Positions 32,254 to 43,478 of a stretch of DNA of 64,000 nucleotides are shown one piece after another. A program made the translations under genes and the position numbers. The stretch is taken from the NCBI GenBank assembly GCA_977006965.1, contig OZ345373.1:1054001-1118000 (forward strand), in the 5' to 3' direction. This stretch comes from Phymatolithon calcareum (Eukaryota > Rhodophyta > Florideophyceae > Hapalidiales). The notes beneath the pieces are model-generated. The model ran no database searches. It saw nothing but the letters and a program-made list of their open reading frames with translations, and was not told the origin of the DNA. Position 1 is the stretch's first letter. Every line of letters begins with the position of its first letter.

Positions 32254-32522
32254 TGATCGCAGTGTTCATTGCTCGAGACGGGGAGGACTGTGTATGTGGG
32301 TGTTGCGCAATTGGTATAAACAGCGCGGTTTATTACTAAAGTACTTTTTGTGGCGAGTATATACACGTGCTTCTTCCAACATTGTCACACAGCCCGACAT
32401 GGCTGCATCGACCGTTCATCAGGGCTCTTTCCATATCAATGTGATAGATGATGCAAGCATCTAGTTTCTCCGTGTGAAAGCGTGCACATCATGTTTGATT
32501 CCCTCCTGTTCGGATACTGTAT
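32254..32522. other. Convergent intergenic region
   Basis: The shared 3' flank of the RBD1-like and MYB genes. No gene seen. Confidence 0.5.
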
Positions 32523-33281
32523 TCATCTTGACGGCGTTCTCGAGCGGATTTCCCGCTGCTGTCTGCGCATAAGGCTCTTGTACCGATTCTTAACAGAGTT
32601 ATCCGTGCGTCCATTAAGTTTCATAGCTATAAGTGCCCACTTATTGCCCAATGTGGCATGAGCCTGCAATAAAACGTCATCCTCCTCCTTTCTCCATTCT
32701 CGTTTATCTAGCGATGGTTGTAAATGATTCATCCACCTCAATCTCACCTGTCGTCCATTGCGTCCAGGAAATTGTTCCGCCAACCTGTTCCATCGACCCG
32801 GTCCGTGCTCCCGCACGACGAGGATGAGGAGCGCGTCTTCGTCCTCCTTCCATCTGCGACGAGGCGCGTTGCGCGCTACACCGAGAGGGGATGAAGGTCG
32901 CCAGTCAGCGACGGGATCGTCATAGGAATTGCGACGACGACGCATCGGGGACATGGATTGCTGTGCGACGGTGGGAGACGATTCGGAACTGTAGCCGTCA
33001 GACGACCAGCAGTCGCGGGTGGAAACCGACTCGTGTGAGGGACGACGGTGGGATGGAGGGGTGGACACGGCTTCTGCAGCGACCAGAGATGAGGTGGGCA
33101 CTAGCTTGCGCTTGCCGAGCACCGAGGTGCAGGATGTTGAGACTGGGAGTTCGGGACGTGGAGTGGAGTCCGGAGTGCAGAGCAGCGAGTGGATGGGAAT
33201 ACGACCGCGAGTGTGGTGCAGCAATTGCTTGTGACGGGCGTCGGCGGCTGTGGCGGCGTTCAGCAGCATGGCCATGCTCAT
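32523..33281 (-). CDS. Two-repeat (R2R3-type) MYB transcription factor
   Basis: A 252-aa protein starting MSMAMLLNAAT. The N-terminal 130 residues are low-complexity, rich in Ser, Pro and Arg. Two MYB repeats follow at about residues 140-240. The first has RRRWKEDEDALLILVV, GRWNRLAEQFPGR and QVRLRWMNHL. The second has REWRKEEDDVLLQAH, NKWALIAMKLNGRTDNSVKN and RYKSL. The regularly spaced Trp residues and the third-helix motif GRTDNSVKNRYKSL, which contacts DNA in the major groove, are intact. The protein ends soon after the second repeat, so any activation domain would be N-terminal. The target genes cannot be told. It is intronless, with a strongly C-rich leader of about 500 bases on its own strand. 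Confidence 0.9.
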   Translation of the reverse strand: MSMAMLLNAATAADARHKQLLHHTRGRIPIHSLLCTPDSTPRPELPVSTSCTSVLGKRKLVPTSSLVAAEAVSTPPSHRRPSHESVSTRDCWSSDGYSSESSPTVAQQSMSPMRRRRNSYDDPVADWRPSSPLGVARNAPRRRWKEDEDALLILVVREHGPGRWNRLAEQFPGRNGRQVRLRWMNHLQPSLDKREWRKEEDDVLLQAHATLGNKWALIAMKLNGRTDNSVKNRYKSLMRRQQREIRSRTPSR

Positions 33282-34243
33282 GGTGGATGGGTGGATAGTT
33301 GGATTGATCGTGGGTCGGGTGGTGATTGAGTTGTTCTTCGGGAGATGAAGTGGTCGGTGGGGGGCTTTTATGGGGTGCGGGAGTCGGGGGGTGGTTCGCG
33401 GGTCGTTCGGAAGAAACAGGATTCACCACGTTGTCGAACGAGTTTGCGGTGGTTGTGGGTTGCAGCAGGAGTTGGGCTTGGGGAGAGGGGAATGAACGGA
33501 GTTGTAGAATGAGTTCAGGTGCGATAAAATGGATACGGAAATCGGGTCGATGCAGGTGGGTGGGGGCAGGAATACGTGGGTGTCGACGTCCCAACGAAGA
33601 TCGGGGGCGCGGTTGTGGAGAGGGATGAAATAGGCTGGCGGAATGCGGAGCGGTAAGCGAGCGGATGGGGATGACCAATTAAGAGGTGTGTGCGGTTGAA
33701 CGAGTCGGACCAGGGCGGGAGACGCGGATAAGTTGGAATCGTGACAGGTTTCTGAGGCTGTACGGTGGGGTGGGGTGGGGCGGGTCGGTGAGGTGCGGGG
33801 CAATACAGAAGTAGAAGCAAGGCAGACAGGCCGAGCGGAGGCGGCGAACAGAAGACTAATGACTGTGGGTAATAGTACTGTACTGTAGATATAAATGGAG
33901 TAGAGTGGATGGATGTTTGTAACTAAAGCAGAAGATGCGTGACCGGAGGGAGGGATAGGTGACGAGGGGAAATTGGATTGGACGCAGGTCGGTACTGTAG
34001 AGCGAGGGCGAGAGCATTATCAAGAAGCGGCGTGGGTGACTGGCGGGCGCGCACGAGTTTCCGTTACTAAGTAGTTTTTGCTCGGCGGACACGGCGATGC
34101 AAAACTGTGATAAGTATCTCCCGCCTGCCGCGCAATTGTCGCGAATATTGTATTGTACAAGAGTGGTGGAAATGGATTGAGCAGTGTATGTAGAAAAGAA
34201 AAGAGCCTCCGGGGAGGGGTGCCGCCGACGATGCTGATGGTAT
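33282..34243. other. MYB 5' leader/promoter and spacer
   Basis: From 33282 to about 33820 the plus strand is G-rich (C-rich on the MYB strand), like other gene leaders here. Minus-strand frames of about 100-226 codons in it are Pro/Ser/His-rich consequences of that composition. After 33850 it becomes mixed DNA with TACTGTA heptamers. Confidence 0.45.
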
Positions 34244-34461
34244 AACGACTTTTTATTATGATATTGTCGATATGATATTTCGTTGGAATTTTGTTGGAAC
34301 TTTTAAATGTTGGAATGGAATTTTTTACTTTACTTTTTAAGTTTTGATTTCTTTTATGGCCAACAGGTACTAGTGTCTCTTTGACGGAAATTTTCCCTCA
34401 ATTGAGGGGCACTTTTCCCTCAATTGAGGGAATGAGATTTATATAATTTTTGCACACACAT

Positions 34462-34956
34462 CTACTCACTATCGGTCGCATCGAATGCGTCCACCTCATG
34501 GATATCTTCAACATGCTTAGCGAAACAGTTCCTACCAGTAGAAGTACCGCAAACATATAGTGCTGCACCGTCGAGCCTATTACATGATGAGCACAAAAGA
34601 GTTGTCTTCTTGACTTTGCACACTCTGCAGTTGTTTTGCACAGCAAAAGTAGTCATCATGCCATTCGCGGTTTTCGTTTTCTTTGTCGTCGGCGTTAAGT
34701 GGGTTCCAACACCACTCCGAGAGGCTAGTGAACGTTCAGGAGTAACTGAACGTCGACGCGTATTGCGCGCATCGAAGGAGTTATCGATAAGTTGCTGAGC
34801 CAGTACTTCATAATATATTCGCTGCGTTATGTGGTCCTGCGACTCTGGATGAGCACCAGAGAACAGAAGCCAGCTATCAACCACGCACATTGACAGAAGT
34901 GATGTGCTCACTCGAAATGACCAGTCGTGGGTGCGTACTTTCTTCTCCATGTCCAA
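34462..34956 (-). pseudogene. PiggyBac-like transposase C-terminal fragment with Cys/His zinc-binding tail
   Basis: This frame carries the end of the transposase: KVRTHDWSFRVSTSLLSMCV, then YYEVLAQQLIDNSFDARN, then a Cys-rich end (CRVCKVKKTTLLCSSC and GRNCFAKHVEDIHEVDA). C-terminal Cys/His zinc fingers are typical of piggyBac transposases. The upstream part continues in another frame across a stop (35008-35343), so no complete protein is made. Confidence 0.75.
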
Positions 34957-35224
34957 ACCATCTTGTCGACATCGATTGTGCCTGTCGATTTGCGCGCACG
35001 CAGAGTACTATGTCTCGCATACTTCAGGCTGGGGCACGGAGAGTTCTACACGAGAAGGTCCATTGTCAAGCTGACGCCAGCGAACACGATTGTACGGCTT
35101 ACCTTCCATGGTCGTAGAGGTTGTCGAAATAAAATATCGCCGTTCTCTGTCAACCCACATAGCCGCCATCATGGAAGGCTCATCATTCAAAGATTTTCGA
35201 ACCATGGAGACACATTCGCCCCTT

Positions 35225-35833
35225 TCAGAAAGCTCCATTCTTGACAGATAATCCATGGGATACTTTTTCGTCTCCGTTTTGATGACTCCAATCCCAAGAG
35301 CCTTGCAACGCGTAGGCGAGAGAGCCAGGGCGAGATCGTTCAACGCTTCTGAGAGTTTCTTCTGAGCTTTTGAGGCCTTTTGAAGAGCTTTTGGTTACCA
35401 CTGGAGTCATTAAGCTGGCGTTTCGCGATGAAGATTGGCGCAGGTGAGTACTGTAAGCGGGCCTTGGCGTTGACGCACTTTGCCGCTGCTGGTTCGGTTC
35501 AAGCTGCTGAGCGACTGAAACATCATCCTCAGCGCTCCCTGTCTTGATGTTAACAATCTTAACTGTCGAAATCTTAGTCTTCATCACCGGTTGCCAAACT
35601 AGCACCCATTTCACGCGAAGTGATGTGCTCGAGCGACCGTTAATTTCGTCCACAAGTACCTCTTGAACTGTACCGTTCACCTTTTTCGACTTGGACAAGG
35701 CCCCATACAGTCTGCAGCACTCTGCGAGACTGCTTACAGACGTTTGTTTTGAATGTACGGATGCACCGACCACTCGGCGCGGGTCTTTTTCTCGTCGCAT
35801 GGTGGATCTGATTCTTGTAATTGACCAGCACAT
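35225..35833 (-). pseudogene. PiggyBac-like element N-terminal coding piece
   Basis: It encodes MRREKDPRRVVGASVHSKQT and SKKVNGTVQEVLVDEINGRS, then SLRVKWVL and a Ser/Pro-rich linker ending in GSLAYALQGSW. Homologous pieces occur in copy 2 (56531-57572) and copy 3 (near 51.9 kb), always upstream of the transposase part on the coding strand. It is therefore the N terminus of the same protein. The function of this extension is unknown; KVNGTVQEVLVDE suggests a small beta-sheet module. After ALQGSW the frame runs out of phase because of the internal deletion. Confidence 0.65.
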
Positions 35834-36074
35834 TTTCGTTTCCAGAGCCGAGCGAAGCTTTTATATCTTATTAGTTCCGGTACTCCTCACGCAGAGCACG
35901 ACCCGGCCTTACTAAATGTGGCGCGAATGACCCGTTCCGCATTATTTTTACAATCTTTTTTGAGCTTTTAAAACGCCCCTCAATTGAGGGGGTTCGTCAA
36001 ATAGACGCTAGACTTAATGACCTTTAGACATTCTTTGACCTTACTCGGAGTGGTTTGCTCCGCTTTAGTCTTGC

Positions 36075-37635
36075 CTTCCTAAGCAAAGTGCGACATTGCT
36101 TTGTCTTATATAGACGATAGTCGCATCTTCCATTCTATACTAAACCTATTTTTCACATGTAAAAAGCCTGATTTAGATTCTACTTCCTTTTCCCATTTTG
36201 AAGACTGTTGGAATCTAATTTAGACCGAAAAGAATACGACTAATAGAAACTTTGCAATCAAACTTGTAGCACGCGCAACGTAGCAGTCATAATTGTATTA
36301 CAAGTGTAACTAGTGAGACGATGAAATCGTTACAGATGGAGTCGGTGTGTCGTGTCTGACGAAGAGTGGAAAGGGAGACGGGGAGTAAAATAAATGAAAG
36401 CCAGATAGTGAGCAACGGGCATATTGCACGGAAGAGACGTTTGGAGGCGAAGTTTTGAAAGCAATTTTTTTGTGTATACTCTATTGAAGTTTTGCGGACA
36501 GAGCGCGCGTACAGTATTGCCGATCATCAATATCAGCATCAGTCTGAACAGCAGTGCTGAAGGGTTATAAAAAATGATATGATACTGAGGGGCGAGGAAT
36601 AGTGCTGTGGTCGGATTCGTAAGCAAACGTATTTGGGTTTGGTTTGGTAGGGTTGGGTTGAGGTGTTTTTGAGGTCGACTATGGAGAAGACGGTGGATGT
36701 CAGGTCAGAGAGTGTTGTCGAAGATGAAGGATGTAAGAGTGGTGAAATTAAATATTTTCAATAATGGACAGAAATCGATATTAATCTCGCCTTCTCGGCA
36801 AAGAGCTATTTATTTATTTCTGTACGTGGTAAACATTGTGCTCTACTGTTAGCATAGAAAAATTTCTCTGTTTGTGAGCCTGATGCTAGAAGAAAAAACG
36901 ACCGCCAAAGAGTGCAGTAGTCCCAAGTGCACTTTAACGTTAGTAAAGTTGACAAAATGACGTAGAACTTTGCAAAACGTCATAATTCCTACTATTCTCT
37001 ACTCTTATGTCGTTTTTTATACGGTTTTTAAGGCTTAATGCTAGGATAAGGAATAATGTCGATCTATGGGTTGAGCGAAAACCAGTTTGATTTTTTTACA
37101 TAAACAGTATCGCTCTGAATCTCTCGGGCACGTGGCATATAGTGTATGCAGTCCCACCTCTCATCTCAGTTAAGATCGATACCAAACCCATATTCCTGTA
37201 TAATTCTTATATTTGCACTGGCGGTATTATCACCTTAACGAACACGTCATGAGTAGTTATCAATAAAATTTTTGTGGGTCTCAAAATCCCAGGATCTGAG
37301 TTACATGGATCCTGATTTTCTGCACGAAGCATTACTGATTGCTCCATAGTGACCGTCAAAGTGTGACAATCAATGGAAGCGGGCACATGGCAACGATCTC
37401 TGCGCAGTGGCCACTCACTGAAATTGGTTTGGGCCGAGAACTCTGCCTGCTCAACAAGCGGAAAACAGAGCTAATTATAAACTCATCACAGAGGGCTGCC
37501 ATGCTAAGACAGCTGATTGGGCACACATGGCGGTCTTCTACGATCATCTTTGGTCGTCTCGCTGCACCATAAACATCGCGCCGTCCCAAGTGCAGAGTTC
37601 GGTGAGAAGGGGCAGAGGGGGAAGGCATTCAGTTT
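36075..37635. other. AT-rich spacer between the two R repeats, no recognised gene
   Basis: No frame over 100 codons has a domain. R lies on both sides in the same orientation, so this could be the inside of an unknown element, but no coding evidence supports that. Confidence 0.35.
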
Positions 37636-37826
37636 AACCACTTTTTATTATGATATTGTCCTTATGATATTTTGTTGGAATTTTGTTGGAACTTTTAAAT
37701 ATTGGAATGGAATTTTTACTTTACTTTCTAAGTTTTGATTTCTTTTATAGTCAAGAGGTACTAGACTAATTTTCCTTTAGACACTCTTTGACCTTACTCT
37801 GAGTGGTTTGCTCCGCTTAGTCTTGC
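37636..37826. repeat. Dispersed repeat R, copy 2, uninterrupted (empty piggyBac site)
   Basis: It is collinear with copy 1 but reads GGTACTAGACTAATTTTCC straight through where copy 1 holds the transposon between two CTAG copies. The empty site lies near 37759-37764. Confidence 0.85.
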
Positions 37827-40681
37827 GGTCGTTCATTGCAGTTTAAAAGTTGCCCAAGATCGCAAAACATATGTTTCTACTGTCGCAACAGCGCCAGCGC
37901 CATAGAAACGGTACACTTACCTCGAAAGCGATGATGATTGGGCGTCGGAGGCCTTTCGCGCCTCGACAATTTCATCGCGGAGGCGCTTACATGGCATAGA
38001 AACTACGGCTTGTGCCAAAAATTTGCAAGAAACCAGTTGCTCTGCCACAACAATATCTGCCGCCATGCAACAATGGTACAGTATCTCCGCAACATCGGCC
38101 TCACAGCTGCCTAAGATCCCACGAGCAGACCAGTCCGAGTCCGTTTGCGACATATTTATTTACCCGTCTTGTTTCAGCGTACCTCCCGACTACGCGCACG
38201 CGTATTGTTGGTTAATTACGCCGAAAGTCTCCATTTCCTCAATGCACTGCTCTGTTCAGTCAAACACTGTACAATAGTTCATCGCCAAGTATATCATGTC
38301 GTTCAGAGTACCGGTAGAGGGAGAAACGAACAGCGTTCAACACCCGATTCACGCACCTGCTCTGCCACAGAAGAGCAATGCGTGTTTGCTTATCCCTTCT
38401 GTATTCAATTCAAAAAGACCCGAAGCCACAAGGGTCAGAGAAGACCAGGAGAGAAAAAGAGTGGAAGAGACTTCAACGGGGAAAGAATGAAGCAGAGAAA
38501 ACCTCCAGAAGGGCAAACAGAGAGAAAAGGCATGTAGATGTCGGCGTCGTCTTCAGGAGGCGACCTTGTCTGGCCCGTCGACCTTGAGAGAGGCACACGA
38601 AAAGGGAGATAGAGACCTTGAGAGCGATTGTCACCGAACTGGCTTGCACGGCGTAAGGGTTGCTGTCAAGAATGGTTGTCAGAGATCCAATTTCGCGTGC
38701 TCGAACGCTCGGCAGATTACCTACAACGGACAACATGACTATCGCGATCTGACTTGCGGGAGTACAGTCAGGAGAGAGGAACAAGCGCTTTCCGCAATCA
38801 GCCAGCGACAGAGCAGTGGGCGTGACATTTCTATACTTGGAACAGCACTACGAAATCAGCTGTTTAAGAGGAATTGCGCTTGCCTTGGCTGAAGGGCATA
38901 GGTTTAAGGCTCCCAGGGCTTCTATTTGTTAGTAAGAGCGTAGCATCTCAAGCATTCATCAATTACAGCATTCACGATATTTCTACCTGCCTTTTTCTCT
39001 TCCAAGTAGGCGCCTTGTTAGTCTTCTGAAGTATTATTCGATTTCTTTAATCATTTTCACAGCGACCAAATGTCATAGTAAGGCCGTCAGCTCAATTACT
39101 GCATTGGGTCCAATGTACTCGCCCAGAACCGATTCTTCCAAAAAGAGGCCCGATTGAAAATCCATCTGAGGAATCTTAACTGTGTTTTTGTTTCCCTTTT
39201 TGAGTCTTGGGTGAGCATCAAGCCCTTCTGATCCCCTGTCACGGGCTTTCAAAATGCTTCCAAAAGTCAGAGAGCATCACATACGTATTCTAAAAAAGTG
39301 AGCTGATGAGAGTTAGCACCACTTTTCGGGGTCCGCGCTTGTTCCAATGGAGCCTTAGGGAGGACTGTTAACTGTACCGTTTCTGCTGAAGTGGAATTGC
39401 GTTCATCGGATGAGGGTTCTGACATTAATGGTCGACGAGGTGGGCATCAAGGCCGGGAGTTCATACTCGTCAGCGAATTCCTGTTACCGACAAGCTTGTC
39501 TTACCTGCTGCACTCGTGTGCGTTGTTTCTCGAACATCTGCGCTAAGTCTTGTCCAACACAAAGAACTGTAAGAAAATGAGCTGATACTGGTGTGGAAAC
39601 TCTTATGGAGGCGGAAGGATGTCGTCTACTCATGGTCAGCTCAGCAGATAATGCCACAGCGTTGTCAAACACGTTTGCTCCGCGGACAGTGTCCGTGTTT
39701 TTCACTCATATCCCTCATTGCAAAGCATGGTCGCCGCGAATTCATGCCCCACCTCAACGATGTGTCTTCCAATACTGTGAGAGCCCGCAGCCAGATGAAC
39801 TCAGTTCCATTCCAACGGTAATGTCTCTGTTTTTCCCTCCACCCGGAAAAGCATATGAATACAAGCGAGCCCCGAAATTTGGCACTGAAAGGTTGCTTTT
39901 TGCCTTGGAAATTCACTCTTCGGAGGAACCCCTTGGCCGTTTGTAGTATTGCAAAGAGATTTCAACCCGCTTAGCTGGACGTTCGCCGAAAATGTGCCTG
40001 GCTTTATTCTAGGGCCGGAAGACAGACCTCGCGGTAAGCGACATACTAGAATGGCGCTTCAGAAAAAAGGACCCTACGAGCTGCATTTCTCACCGCAAAA
40101 ACTGTCGACCAAGAAAGAAGTCGAAGTGGTGTAGTTAATTGCAAAGATGGTTAGCTATCCAAGTGAAGATTAAGTTACGCCTTTATTCTTGCTCATATAA
40201 CCTTGTATGTATGGTCTTGTTTAATTTTATTTGCTCTAGTTGCTTTCCTCGCTCCATCGCTTGCCCGCGCTCTCTTTGGCAGTACTGTACGCGATTCATC
40301 ATTATCCCCCCGCTTCTAAGCAGATTTCCTTCCGCGAAGACCACCTGAACTATTCTTAGCTGTTCGCTTGAGGGCTATTTGCGCCCTCACGTTTTTTCAG
40401 GACTAAAGCCACCTTATCTAGCATAATCAAGCTGATAAGGAGAGAACGTCGTTCAGCAACTGGGGAAGCTTCTCGGCGTTGATCAGCAATCATAGTCTCA
40501 ACGTATATACCCTAAAAGAAGCACGCGAAACGCAGCCATGACGAGGGGGGCGTCGTATGCTGGTATAAAAAAGATCGGTGCAGAAATTGTTGTGTTGGAG
40601 CAGCTGGTTTTTTGGAACTTATTGGGACACCTACGTACACGCCCCATCTGGTCGAAAGCGTGCGACGTCCAACGATCATTG
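37827..40681. other. No recognised gene
   Basis: Nearly 2.9 kb of anonymous sequence. Overlapping frames at 38023-38587 and 39593-39946 look like chance; none has a domain. Confidence 0.35.
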
Positions 40682-40689
40682 GGTATAGT

Positions 40690-41110
40690 CAGGGCTCTCT
40701 CCAACATAATTGCGAACTATTCGAAGAGGAGCAATACGCAATACGTACTTTTGTCGAACGCTCTATGCAATATGGACTGCAATACGATATCACCGAGCAA
40801 TATGGATTGCAATAAAGATTCTGCTACCTTGGCCGTCTGACAGCCTTCCCTAGCCAGCATGGCTCCTTAAATCCTCGACCAACCAGTGACTGTGTGAAAT
40901 ATTTTAATCAGCCGGTCTTGGAGGGAGCAGACTACGTCACGTTGATCAGGGAGAGTGCCAGCCCTCACCGTAACGTGTGCGGCAACGGTAGCAATAAGGA
41001 TTGAAAGACCTGTCTGAGCAGCAGTACGTACTGCAATACGAGACGGATCTGCAATAGAGTATTGGTATTGCATATTGCAATATATTGCAATATGCTTTGT
41101 GGTACCCCTG
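40690..41110. mobile_element. hAT-type MITE with 8-bp target duplication
   Basis: A 421-bp element with CAGGG at both ends (CAGGGCTCTC left; CAGGGGTACC on the opposite strand at the right). It is flanked by exact copies of GGTATAGT at 40682-40689 and 41111-41118. Subterminal TTGCAAT/ATTGCAATA repeats crowd both ends, as in the hAT element at 58.6-59.9 kb, but there is no transposase. Confidence 0.8.
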
Positions 41111-41118
41111 GGTATAGT

Positions 41119-42168
41119 GTGTGTGCGCCCACCGGAAGGTGATGAAGTGGCAAAGAGAGAAACAACAGTACTTTGGTCAGCACCGCTTTTTTGCTGTAAG
41201 TATGCGGCCACTACTTAGCTTGGAATGCTTTAGAGTTCGGACTTTTCCAACAGACAGAAAATTATGCGGTGGCGCCATGTAGTGCATATCTGAAGCAAGC
41301 GAATAGACATGAGTTATTTGCCGAATTTAGGTCGACAGAGCTCGAGCCATATCAAAGGCATTGCCAGTGAGCGATCGTCATCATGACGATGCCCAGCCAC
41401 CATGCGCTGCGTTCATGCAATCAGGACTGCTTTTTTTGCGCTCTGGTCTATTTTGAGATCACGCTTGGTTGGCAATAATGCAATCAGATCCCTTGATTGG
41501 TAGGAGAGCTGCCAAATTTACAGCGGGCACGTGCAATAAACTCAGGGTTGCGTTGTTGGATAAAGATACTGTATTTAAGGAGCACGTGCTCCTCACACAA
41601 ATCGGAATCACCGAGATTGGATACGGTAACTTAACTGCACGGCATTGAGCGTGAGCGAATACCCTGCCGGTAACTCACGGCAAGCAGCTTCCGATCGACC
41701 GCCTGTGAGCGCGCACGGAACACATATTTCGGGTGTTCATTGATGCTGTGTGCGAATGAAAAGTAGAGTTCTTCTGTATATCACCTGGTTGCAAGTAGGT
41801 CACAGCAGCTGTATTCTAAGTTCATCTGTGTATTGCGAATTTGAAGAGGCAAAATACGTGCACATGATGCTAATATCAGGCGGATTCTTACTCCCAAAAT
41901 AGCCCCATTGCATCGGAGGGCATTTGAAGCACACCGAACAAGTCAACGGGCATTGCCAATAGAGTGGCAGTGAGCGCACCATCGCTGCGACGTCAATGCC
42001 GGGCAGTCCAGTGAAGAGTACTGTATAGTTTTCACGTGACCAATGCAACGCTATTTCTGCCGAGTATTAGTTGAGAGCGCAACGTATAGGGGATGGGAGC
42101 TCTGTCATCTTCAATGATTTTAGTCCGACGCTGTGAATTACTTGTATCGATTTCCACCGGTGACAAAG
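41119..42168. other. No recognised gene
   Basis: Anonymous sequence with short frames only. Confidence 0.35.
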
Positions 42169-42586
42169 TACCGAGACTTTGCCGCCGTGAATCTGGCTTA
42201 CTCTCGACTACCGTCTCTCATCGCCCTGCATTAAAAACAACTCTTTTTTAATTTCAATTATTGAGTACGTTAATTCTAAGGTTTAACCAAATTTCTTGAT
42301 AATACTCCAATAATACACAGCAAAACTTCGTTTCGCTGTCCACTTTCGATAATTAACCGACTTATGCACTAAAATCCTACCGAGACTTTGCCGCCGTGAA
42401 TCTGGCTTACTCTCGACTACCGTCTCTCATCGCCCTGCATTAAAAACAACTCTTTTTTAATTTCTATTATTGAGTACGTTAATTCTAAGGTTTAACCAAA
42501 TTTCTTGATAATACTCCAATAATACACAGCAAAACTTCGTTTCGCTGTCCACTTTCGATAATTAACCGACTTATGCACTAAAATCC
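42169..42586. repeat. 209-bp tandem duplication
   Basis: Copies 42169-42377 and 42378-42586 are nearly identical; the one clear difference is TTCAATTATTG against TTCTATTATTG. The unit begins TACCGAGACTTTGCCGCCG and is AT-rich. No coding function is seen. Confidence 0.95.
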
Positions 42587-43019
42587 TGAACATCATACAT
42601 AGGCGCCTTCAACAACTGCACAGTTGGGAGTGGCCCTAAGAGAGGTTGCGCCTGAAAAGCATAGTGCTGAGAACAGCTGACCATTAAATAAGCAAGCGGA
42701 AGGTACCCTCATGTGAGCACGAGGTCAATATCTGAAATATTAGCCGAACTCCATCTGGAGACTCACGGAAGAACCTAGGAAAGTATGAAGGGGACCCTGA
42801 AGAAATGCTAAGAACGGAGAAGACACTAGGTTCGTGTACAGCATCTCTGTTTGAAAATATGGAAAACGACGATTCTCCGTATTAGGGACCAGGCGACATA
42901 GTAGAAGGAACAAGTAACGAAAACCCGCTCCCCTATAGCCTTAGGATTTCAACTGAGCACATCGAAAAATTTCCTGTCAAAAAATGGTGCCGGGAAACAA
43001 AAATTCCAAAAAGCCTAGT
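42587..43019. other. No recognised gene
   Basis: Mixed DNA, possibly decayed upstream parts of the LINE fragment that follows. Confidence 0.3.
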
Positions 43020-43189
43020 TGCTCCGCTCTAACTTTCGGATTAAAACTCTTCGGCGGAAATCTTCAACAGGATGGCTTCAAAGAGTGGGCGCTACATTTC
43101 CACAAACGCTAGATGGCCTTTTGCTCTTTAGCAAAAATATAATGGAGTGTATGCAGAATGAGGAAGGCCTGTACTGAAACGCGAAGCGA
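43020..43189 (+). mobile_element. LINE C-terminal remnant
   Basis: The end encodes IMECMQNEEGLY followed by a stop, matching IERMENEEGLY at the end of the LINE frame near 55.15 kb. The tail is cut off by the SINE that follows. The left edge is approximate. Confidence 0.6.
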
Positions 43190-43478
43190 CGTTTCTTTCT
43201 TTCTTTCTTTATTGCAGGATATCTGAGTTACAAAAAGTGTTCGTTACTCAACATGTTGGGGTCGCTAAGATGCTCATGGATTGGATCCATTCTGGTACTC
43301 GCGTAACTGCATCCCTCGAGTACTGCCGCACACCACTATACGTCGACATCTGTGTGCCCTTTGCGTAACGTATTTCAATTCTTGCTTGTGATTGAAATCG
43401 AACCGACGACCTCAACAGTCCTGCCTGTATAATATCGAAATATTCTCAGTAATGTGCGCTGGGGCAGTATAACCACTA
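43190..43478 (-). mobile_element. tRNA-derived SINE
   Basis: On the minus strand the head near 43478-43385 has an A box (TAGTGGTTATACTGC) and a B box (GTCGTCGGTTCGATTTC). About 170 bases of body follow, then a tail reading CCTGCAATAAAGAAAGAAAG at about 43216-43192. The tail resembles that of the retroposon copies A and B, so the SINE probably used the same LINE machinery. No unambiguous target duplication was found. Confidence 0.65.

Larger units (their letters stand above)
34374..36007 (-). mobile_element. PiggyBac-like transposon copy 1, internally deleted, CTAG target duplication
   Basis: The left end TGTCTCTTTGACG and the reverse complement of the right end, CGTCTATTTGACG, form 13-bp inverted repeats. 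CTAG flanks both ends, at 34370-34373 and 36008-36011. The empty site at 37.76 kb has a single CTAG, which confirms the boundaries. Palindromes CCCTCAATTGAGGG lie inside the ends, two at the left and one at the right. Coding is on the minus strand and broken. An N-terminal piece (35225-35833) is followed by a jump to the C-terminal third: MAAMWVDRERRYFISTTST, EGKPYNRVRWRQ, then RTHDWSFRVS (34462-34956) and a Cys/His tail. Most of the DDE catalytic region is missing, so this is a non-autonomous derivative of about 1.63 kb. Confidence 0.85.
34244..36074. repeat. Dispersed repeat R, copy 1, split by a piggyBac-like element
   Basis: Bases 34244-34373 and 36008-36074 together match 37636-37826 at high identity (shared GGAATTTTGTTGGAACTTTT on the left and GAGTGGTTTGCTCCGCTT on the right). 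The piggyBac-like element 34374-36007 sits in the middle. The class of R is unknown; no terminal repeats were identified. Confidence 0.8.

Noticed and set aside
33423-33803. Long Pro/Ser/His-rich minus-strand frames upstream of MYB
   Set aside because: They follow from the C-rich composition of the MYB leader. All frames there are open for long stretches, and none shows a domain.
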